A stretch of 19,244 bases of DNA from Acidobacteriota bacterium. GTDB lineage: Bacteria > Acidobacteriota > Terriglobia > Terriglobales > Acidobacteriaceae. The first letter of the stretch is position 1; each line of letters opens with the position of its first letter. The translations under genes were made by a program, and so were the position numbers. The stretch covers positions 1 through 19,244 of the forward strand of contig JANXQR010000549.1 of the NCBI GenBank assembly GCA_025353435.1. Direction: 5' to 3'. Shown in pieces: positions 13,795 to 19,244 of the stretch. The notes under the pieces were generated by a model. It was not told the origin of the DNA. It saw only the letters and a list, made by a program, of their open reading frames with translations, and made no database searches.

Positions 13795-14922
13795 ATGCGA
13801 TATGTCGATGAATTTCGCGATCCAGACTTGATTACGAAAGCGTCAGACGAGATCCGTCGGCTTGCCAACCCCTCCCGGCATTATCGAATCATGGAGGTGT
13901 GCGGCGGCCACACGCATGCCATCTACCGTTTCGGGTTGAAAGACATCCTGCCTGAGAACATTGAGTTGATTCATGGCCCCGGCTGCCCAGTGTGCGTACT
14001 TCCCATGGGGCGAATCGATGATGGGCTCGCGATAGCAAAGGCACCCAATCGGATATTCACAGCATTCGGCGACATGATGCGTGTGCCCGGAGCGCATGGC
14101 AGCCCACTTGAAGACAAGGCCCGTGGAACCGATGTGCGCATCGTGTACTCTCCCGCGGATGCGTTGGAGATCGCCAGGAAGAATCCCGAAAAAGAAGTGA
14201 TGTTCTTTGCAATCGGATTTGAAACAACTGCTCCCTCGACCGCGCTGACGTTGATGAGTGCCATGTCGCAGGGCATTGACAACTTCTCGGTATTTTGCAA
14301 CCACGTCACCATTGTTCCCGCGATCCGTGCAATTCTCGATTCCCCCGACATGCGCCTCGATGGGTTTATCGGCCCCGGCCATGTGTCCACTGTCATCGGC
14401 TGCAGGCCGAACCAATGGATTGCATCTGTCGAGGGAAAGCCTGTGGTGACATCGGGCTTTGAGCCGCTGGATTTGCTTCAGTCCATTGTGATGCTCCTCA
14501 GGCAGCTCGATGCCGGCGAAGCAAAGGTCGAGAACCAGTACAAGCGAGTCGTTCCGTGGGAGGGCAACCGCGCAGCCCTGAAGGTCATGGCGGAGGTATT
14601 CGAATTGCGGCCTTACTTCGAATGGCGCGGGCTTGGTTTTATTTCCCAGTCGGCGTTGCGGATTCGCGAAAAATACGCCGCGTGGGATGCTGAGCGACGC
14701 TACTCCGTGCCCGAAACAAGAGTCGCAGATCCCAAATCGGCGCAATGCGGAGAAGTGCTCAAAGGTGTCTTGAAGCCCGCGCAATGCAAGTTGTTTGGGA
14801 AGGAATGTACTCCTGAACATCCAATCGGTGCGTTGATGGTTTCGTCGGAGGGATCATGCGCAGCATTTTACAACTACGAGTACCGGAAGTCGCAGCTGAC
14901 GTCAATCAGCGCAATGGCGTAA
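13795..14922 (+). CDS. hypD: Hydrogenase formation protein HypD
   Basis: A 375-residue HypD, the scaffold on which Fe(CN)2CO is assembled. Visible motifs are MEVCGGHTHA (C36), GPGCPVCVLP (C64, C67), GFETTAPSTA and GPGHVSTVIG. Four C-terminal cysteines (QCGEV, AQCKLFGKEC and GSCAAF) hold its [4Fe-4S] cluster. ATG 13795 is used since GGAGGG lies 7 bases before it and the homologous N-terminus MRYVDEFRD starts there. The end overlaps hypE by 67 bases. Confidence 0.96.
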   Translation: MRYVDEFRDPDLITKASDEIRRLANPSRHYRIMEVCGGHTHAIYRFGLKDILPENIELIHGPGCPVCVLPMGRIDDGLAIAKAPNRIFTAFGDMMRVPGAHGSPLEDKARGTDVRIVYSPADALEIARKNPEKEVMFFAIGFETTAPSTALTLMSAMSQGIDNFSVFCNHVTIVPAIRAILDSPDMRLDGFIGPGHVSTVIGCRPNQWIASVEGKPVVTSGFEPLDLLQSIVMLLRQLDAGEAKVENQYKRVVPWEGNRAALKVMAEVFELRPYFEWRGLGFISQSALRIREKYAAWDAERRYSVPETRVADPKSAQCGEVLKGVLKPAQCKLFGKECTPEHPIGALMVSSEGSCAAFYNYEYRKSQLTSISAMA

Positions 14923-15992
14923 TTGGGAACACTTCCGGCGGCAGAGCTCTCGCCGAGAACTCCCCCCTGAGGGTGCGCTTCAAAGACACTCAGATCGAAA
15001 TGTCGCACGGGGCCGGCGGTAAAGCCAGCCGCAAACTTGTGGAGGGATTGTTCGCTCCGCTGTTGCTGACCGACGCCGCGCAGATGCTGTCAGACGCAGC
15101 CCGCGTTGAAATGGGAGGAACTGCGATCGCCTTCACTACGGATAGCTTCGTCGTCCGTCCGTTACGTTTCCCGGGTGGTTCCATTGGCGAACTGGCCGTC
15201 AACGGAACGGTAAACGATCTTGCGGTGTCCGGAGCCAAAGCATCCGCGATGGTTGTGACGTTCATTCTGGAAGAGGGCCTCGCGAGCACCGTTCTTGAAG
15301 CTGAAGTTCGGGCCATGTCTGCCGCGCTCAAGCGGGCGGGCGTATCTATGGTTGGCGGCGACACAAAGGTCGTTGAGCGAGGCAAGGCCGACGGCATGTA
15401 CATCACCACCGCCGGGATTGGCATTCCGATGCGCGGGGTTCATGTCGATGCGCGAACTGTCCGCCCTGGCGACAAGATCTTGATCTCCGGCCCGTTCGGT
15501 GATCACGGCATCACGATCCTGCTTGCACGCCAGGATCTTGATCTCGAAGCCGATCTCGTTTCTGATACTCGCTCGGTGCTGCCAATGGTAGAGGCCATCG
15601 CAGCGGAGGCTGCTACAGGAATTCGCTGGATGCGCGATCCAACCCGAGGTGGCGTCGCGACGGCTCTCAATGAGCTTGCCCGTGATTGCGGTCTCGCTGT
15701 TGAGTTGAATGAAGAAGAGATCCCAATTCACGATGCAGTGCGAGGCGCTTGCGAGTTGCTCGGCCTTGATCCGCTGCATATTGCCAATGAGGGTCAGTTT
15801 CTCGCGGTGGTCTCGGCCGAATATGCCGATGCGGCTCTCAACGCCGTGCGAATGACCGACGGAGGCGACGAGGCGCAAATCATCGGACAGATTCGAGAAC
15901 AACCCGCCGGCGCCGTTGTCGTCAACACGCGTTATCGTGGAACTCGAATCGTCGAAATGCTCGTTGGCGATCCCCTTCCCCGGATCTGTTAA
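14856..15992 (+). CDS. hypE: Hydrogenase maturation protein HypE
   Basis: A 378-residue HypE, which dehydrates the carbamoyl group on its C-terminal cysteine into the cyanide ligand donor. The protein ends PRIC, with the terminal Cys378 required for this chemistry. Other features are MSHGAGGKASRKLVEGLF, the ATP-site region AFTTDSFVVRPLRFPGGSIG, and MRDPTRGGVATALNELA. The ATG at 14856 lies inside hypD with GGAGGG just before it; the first ~35 residues are an N-terminal extension not usual for the family. The real start could be downstream, near GTG 14972. HypF, which supplies the carbamoyl group, is not in the window. Confidence 0.95.
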   Translation: MRSILQLRVPEVAADVNQRNGVIGNTSGGRALAENSPLRVRFKDTQIEMSHGAGGKASRKLVEGLFAPLLLTDAAQMLSDAARVEMGGTAIAFTTDSFVVRPLRFPGGSIGELAVNGTVNDLAVSGAKASAMVVTFILEEGLASTVLEAEVRAMSAALKRAGVSMVGGDTKVVERGKADGMYITTAGIGIPMRGVHVDARTVRPGDKILISGPFGDHGITILLARQDLDLEADLVSDTRSVLPMVEAIAAEAATGIRWMRDPTRGGVATALNELARDCGLAVELNEEEIPIHDAVRGACELLGLDPLHIANEGQFLAVVSAEYADAALNAVRMTDGGDEAQIIGQIREQPAGAVVVNTRYRGTRIVEMLVGDPLPRIC

Positions 15993-16000
15993 GGAATTCC

Positions 16001-17185
16001 GTGAACACAGCCATCAATCTCGCGACACAGATCAAGGAACGGTTGCTCGCTCGCAATGAGATTCTGGAAACATTCTTTTCGAACGAAGCTCGAACGCTCG
16101 CAGAGGCCTGCCGGGAAATGGCCGAGCGCTTCTTGAAAGGCGGCCGTCTCCTCGCATTTGGACGCGGATGTTATTCCACCGACGCCCAGCACGTTTCCGT
16201 CGAATTTGTTCATCCCGTAATTGTGGGCAAGCGCGCTCTTCCGGCCCTCGACCTGTCGGCGGCCATGCAACCCTGGCTCAGCGCTATTCTTCGACCCGAA
16301 GATATTGTCATGGGCTTCGGTCCTCCGGAAGGTGACGGTGAGGTTTGGGCTGCCTTGGATTTTTCGCATACGCGCGGCGCAATGACGTTTGCACTGCCCG
16401 GAATAAGCGGCGCGTATACTCTGCGCTCACCCGTTCAAGACCCATTCATTCATCAGGAGCTGGTTGAAATCTTCTACCACACGCTTTGGGAGACGGTGCA
16501 TGTCTTTCTTGAGCATCGCGAACTTGGCCAGGATGTAGGCCACGCCGAGTTTCTGTATCCTTTCCTGGGGCAGAAAAAACAGGAAACGTCCGCAATCATC
16601 GATGACGTTGCACACTCGATTCTGGTAAAGGTACGCGACGATACGGCGCTGCGCAGACGACTCGCAAATGAAGAGGCAGAGCAAATCGGCGAGGCTGCTT
16701 TGGCTATCCACCGGCGACTCGCACTGGGTGGAAAACTTATCCTCTTCGGGAACGGCGGCTCAGCGACCGATGCCAACGATTGGGCCTTGGACTGCATTCT
16801 TCCACCAGCCGGTCACCGCAGCATTCCGGCGATCTCCCTCTCCATGGAGCCAGCAAATATTACCGCCCTCGCCAACGATGTCGGTACTGAGGTTATCTTT
16901 GTGCGCCAGTTAATGGCGCATGCACGTCCTGAAGACGTCGCCGTCGCTATCTCAACCAGCGGTGGATCCCGCAACATCGTGATGGCCCTTGAAGAAGCAC
17001 GCAAGCGTAAATTGCTCACCGTCGCTTTGCTGGGAAATGACGGTGGCGAGATCGCGCGTCGTGGCCTCGCCGACTTCCCAATCATCGTGCGCAGCGATTA
17101 CATCCCGCGCATTCAGGAAGTGCAAGCCTCCACATATCACGTCCTTCTCGAAACCTTGGAGGTACTGAGCCGTGACCACGCTTGA
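16001..17185 (+). CDS. Tandem SIS-domain protein (phosphoheptose isomerase-like)
   Basis: A 394-residue protein with two SIS domains in a row, each like GmhA. In the N-terminal half (about 30-175), DAQHVSVEF (61-69, with E68), Q152 and H160 match GmhA's catalytic residues, but the glycine-rich GNGGS and SxSGxS loops are replaced by GRGCYS and GPPEGDG. In the C-terminal half (about 225-390), GNGGS (250-254), STSGGS (318-323), Q372 and H380 are present, but DAQH is DAND and the catalytic Glu is Asp264. A joint site split over the halves is possible. The GTG start is 8 bases after hypE. SIS proteins recur in clusters of this hydrogenase group with no established role; the substrate is unknown. 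Confidence 0.9.
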   Translation: MNTAINLATQIKERLLARNEILETFFSNEARTLAEACREMAERFLKGGRLLAFGRGCYSTDAQHVSVEFVHPVIVGKRALPALDLSAAMQPWLSAILRPEDIVMGFGPPEGDGEVWAALDFSHTRGAMTFALPGISGAYTLRSPVQDPFIHQELVEIFYHTLWETVHVFLEHRELGQDVGHAEFLYPFLGQKKQETSAIIDDVAHSILVKVRDDTALRRRLANEEAEQIGEAALAIHRRLALGGKLILFGNGGSATDANDWALDCILPPAGHRSIPAISLSMEPANITALANDVGTEVIFVRQLMAHARPEDVAVAISTSGGSRNIVMALEEARKRKLLTVALLGNDGGEIARRGLADFPIIVRSDYIPRIQEVQASTYHVLLETLEVLSRDHA

Positions 17186-17411
17186 ACTCTACGGATCCGC
17201 GCAATGCCCCTTCACGCGAGAGCTTCGTGATTGGCTGGAATGGACCAGACGCGATTTTCAAGAATTCGACGTCGACGCCGATCCTGAAGCCAATGCTCGC
17301 TTGCGGATACTGAACTGCGGCGCTGGCAACGTACCTGTCCTGGTAGAGAATGGAAAGGTCGTTCAGGTGGGGTGGCAAGGCAGGAGCTGCATCGTGGGCT
17401 TCGGAGAATGA
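17172..17411 (+). CDS. Uxx-star family glutaredoxin-like protein (Cys form)
   Basis: A 79-residue glutaredoxin-like protein: LELYGSAQCPFTRELRDWLEW, then FDVDADPEANARLRIL, then VPVLVENGKVVQVGWQGRSC. This matches the Uxx-star (seleno)protein family, in which the active residue is often selenocysteine in a U-P-Y/F-T loop. Here residue 12 is Cys (TGC at 17205-17207), with a single Cys in the loop. Its partners are unknown; a thiol-redox role in hydrogenase assembly is inferred. The GTG start lies inside the SIS gene (14-base overlap), implying coupling, and the operon appears to end here. Confidence 0.88.
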   Translation: MTTLELYGSAQCPFTRELRDWLEWTRRDFQEFDVDADPEANARLRILNCGAGNVPVLVENGKVVQVGWQGRSCIVGFGE

Positions 17412-17830
17412 GCGACTGCAATGTCGACTTAAAACGTGATCGGAAGAACTGCGATCTGCGAACCATTCCTCTGAACTGAATTCCGTTCGAATCCCCGCAA
17501 GCAAATGCATGGCGACGGTGGGATGGTGAAATCAACGCCCGTCTTCCCTTCTGCGCGGAGCGGCGAGTCTCTTTGAAATTCATGCTGATGCTTTCCCGCA
17601 AGCGCCCTCAAAGAGTCGAAGGCCGTTGAAAACATCCGCGCCCTTCATTGGAGCGCGATTCTTCGGGGGCGAGCATATGGAGCGACGCATTCCGGAGGCC
17701 CTTGCTTTTCACCTGAAGAGGTCATCACTTTTCACAGAAAAGTGATTTCAGTCGCAGTCGCGCCCCCAATCCCCGGCCCTCGTCTACTTCATCATTTTTC
17801 ACACGCTTCTCTGTTCACTGTTCCCTACAT
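17412..17830. other. Non-coding region between the hydrogenase cluster and the peptidase gene
   Basis: A 419-base convergent gap. I see no supported gene in either strand. It contains the AT-rich hairpin at 17724-17746 and no clear operon terminator straight after 17411. Confidence 0.6.
17724..17746. terminator. Perfect 9-bp AT-rich hairpin between convergent genes
   Basis: ATCACTTTT (17724-17732) and AAAAGTGAT (17738-17746) form a perfect stem with a 5-base loop. It lies between the end of the plus-strand operon and the end of the minus-strand peptidase gene (85 bases past its stop), so it could serve as a bidirectional terminator. The stem is AT-rich and no separate T run follows, so the call is tentative. 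Confidence 0.4.
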
Positions 17831-19244
17831 TCAATGCTTTTCCATCATCTCCCGCACATCTTTCCGCAGCGCCAGGCGGCTGGCATCGCGAGTGTAGAAC
17901 ATGTGCCCGCCGGGGAACTCGTGCACGGCCACCCGGTCCGGGTCGCCCATCACCGGCATCTGATTCACCGTCAAAATCGAGCCCATGAAGGGGCAGGACA
18001 GGTCGTTCCATCCGTGCACGATCAGCACTCGCAGCTTGGGATCGGCCGCCACCGCCTGGCGCAGATCCGGAACCGACCCTTTGCGCAAATCGTTGTCATT
18101 GCCGCTCTCCCACAGCCGGTTCACTTCGTAGGACAGCGCGTTGTAGCGGGCGTCAACCTTCCAGCCCACCGTGCGGGTCACAAAGTCGACCATCGCCGTG
18201 GTCAGCGGCGCAATGATGCTGGCCAGGATGGGATCGTTTCCCCTCTGCTCCGGCGCAAACGGAAACGGATCAAATGAAGTGACATTGGAGTCGTAAACCG
18301 ACCCCAGCTTGCCTTCCTCGCGATGTACCTCGCGAAGGTACGCTCCAATCTCAATCCGCCCGCCCGAGTACTTCACGAACTGCGCGTCTAGCCCCGTCAT
18401 TTCGGTGACGCGCTCGATCATCTTCTTCTGCCCCGCCTCGTCCGCGCGGCCTTTCAGGAGCGAGGTGGCGTACTCGCCTTGCGTGTAAGCGATCACGTCG
18501 GCCATCGCTTCCGGAGTCAGCTTCTTCTCGCGCTCGAGATGCGCCGCCGTAATCGAGGGCAGAGTCATCATCCAAGGAAGCGGCGACATGTCGCCGTTCT
18601 CATCCTGGTCAGGGTTGAGATAGGGCGACACCAGCACCACACCGTTCATGGCCACGCCCAGCTGCGACTGCAGGTAGTGAGTGATACGCGGTCCACGGAA
18701 GCCGCCGTAGCTCTCGCCCACCAGGTACTTCTTTGACGCGAGGCGGTTGTTCTGCACCAACCAGTCGTAGATCACGCGGGAAAGGTACTGGATGTCGGGC
18801 GTGGTGGAGTAAAACAACTTCTTGGCCTGGTCCTCAGGTACGAGAGAACGGCTGAACCCCGTGCCGATGGGATCGACAAAGACGAGGTCGGTGAAGTCGA
18901 GCCAGGTCCCCTGATTGTCCGTCAGAGTGACGGGGTCGGAAGGGCTGTCGCCCTCGTTGCCGGCGCTCATATGCTTGGGACCCAAGGCACCAAAGTTCAG
19001 ATACACGCTTGAAGCGCCGGGGCCCCCGTTGAAGGCAAATGTGACGGGCCGGTTGTCGCCGTCGACCGTGTAAGCCGTGACCACTACGTCGCCGGCGGGC
19101 TTGCCGTCCTTGTCGCGAACAGGCATCGAACCCACAGTGACGGTGTACTTCAGCGGCTTGCCGTCAAGCTGAATCGACTGCTGCGCGTGTGCAGGAGCGG
19201 GCAGCGGCGGAAGCGCAGATTTGTCTGGAGCCGGCTTTTCGGCC
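17831..19244 (-). CDS. S10 serine carboxypeptidase-like protein, 5' end cut by the window edge
   Basis: A minus-strand protein of 470 visible residues, with its N-terminus beyond the window. It has the S10 peptidase/alpha-beta hydrolase core: FAFNGGPGASSVYLNFGALG (oxyanion region), FVDPIGTGFS, the nucleophile in VGESYGG, Asp in VLIHGWNDLSCP, and His in FPGGHMFYT. The visible start (AEKPAPDKSALPPLPAPAHA) is a Pro/Ala-rich segment, probably downstream of an export signal that I cannot see. Such S10-like peptidases are common in soil Acidobacteriota. It is convergent with the hydrogenase operon and appears unrelated to it. Confidence 0.9.
   Translation of the reverse strand, partial: AEKPAPDKSALPPLPAPAHAQQSIQLDGKPLKYTVTVGSMPVRDKDGKPAGDVVVTAYTVDGDNRPVTFAFNGGPGASSVYLNFGALGPKHMSAGNEGDSPSDPVTLTDNQGTWLDFTDLVFVDPIGTGFSRSLVPEDQAKKLFYSTTPDIQYLSRVIYDWLVQNNRLASKKYLVGESYGGFRGPRITHYLQSQLGVAMNGVVLVSPYLNPDQDENGDMSPLPWMMTLPSITAAHLEREKKLTPEAMADVIAYTQGEYATSLLKGRADEAGQKKMIERVTEMTGLDAQFVKYSGGRIEIGAYLREVHREEGKLGSVYDSNVTSFDPFPFAPEQRGNDPILASIIAPLTTAMVDFVTRTVGWKVDARYNALSYEVNRLWESGNDNDLRKGSVPDLRQAVAADPKLRVLIVHGWNDLSCPFMGSILTVNQMPVMGDPDRVAVHEFPGGHMFYTRDASRLALRKDVREMMEKH

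Noticed and set aside
17481..17500. GTTCGAATCCCC resembling a tRNA T-loop, as at a phage attachment site
   Set aside because: The flanking bases do not form a T stem, no acceptor or anticodon arm is found, and no integrase is nearby.
1..19244. CRISPR arrays, insertion sequences, integrases or rRNA genes
   Set aside because: No regular spaced repeats, transposase-like proteins, terminal inverted repeats of genes or rRNA-like stretches were seen.

Overview
The window (about 19.2 kb, moderately GC-rich) carries an almost complete gene cluster for a group 1h ('actinobacterial-type', high-affinity) [NiFe]-hydrogenase, the enzyme class that lets aerobic soil bacteria oxidise trace atmospheric H2. 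The gene set, the S10 peptidase and lysozyme-like neighbours, and the DUF2277 gene are most reminiscent of soil Acidobacteriota (Terriglobia-like). This taxonomic guess rests on gene content only.

Layout. 1-871 (minus, cut by the window edge): secreted lysozyme/transglycosylase-like protein with a GTG start. 1132-1401 (plus): DUF2277 protein. 1788-2816: first copy of the hydrogenase small subunit gene (hhyS), interrupted by an in-frame TAA. 2860-4447: PAS-PAS-HisKA_3 histidine kinase, interrupted by two single-base deletions. 4460-5161: NarL/FixJ-type response regulator. 5162-5645: non-coding leader with a strong nested hairpin just upstream of the second hhyS. 5646-6715: second hhyS copy, frameshifted by an extra 5-base repeat unit. 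6740-8545: intact large subunit hhyL. 8642-12721: accessory block (NifU-like, DUF5947, DUF6084, a conserved unknown, a fused M52 maturation protease, a one-helix DUF6893 protein). 12787-13371: YceI-like protein. 13436-15992: hypC, hypD, hypE. 16001-17411: tandem-SIS protein and a Uxx-star glutaredoxin-like protein. 17412-17830: non-coding. 17831-19244 (minus, cut by the window edge): S10 serine carboxypeptidase-like protein.

How it works together. HhyS and HhyL would form the H2-oxidising heterodimer. HypC, HypD and HypE build the Fe(CN)2CO centre, and the M52 protease trims the HhyL tail after nickel insertion. The NifU-like, DUF5947, DUF6084, DUF6893, YceI, SIS and Uxx-star proteins are known mainly as companions of this hydrogenase group and most lack an assigned role. 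hypA, hypB and hypF are not in the window. The kinase/regulator pair lies between the two small-subunit genes and is a candidate dedicated regulator.

The most striking feature is that every reading-frame lesion I can see (one nonsense codon, one 5-base repeat expansion, two 1-base deletions) falls between 1.8 and 6.1 kb, in the two hhyS copies and the kinase, while the roughly 11 kb of downstream cluster reads cleanly. Taken at face value, no intact small subunit is encoded here beside an intact large subunit. Real gene decay, reversible repeat-length switching, and sequencing or assembly error are all possible, and raw reads would separate them.
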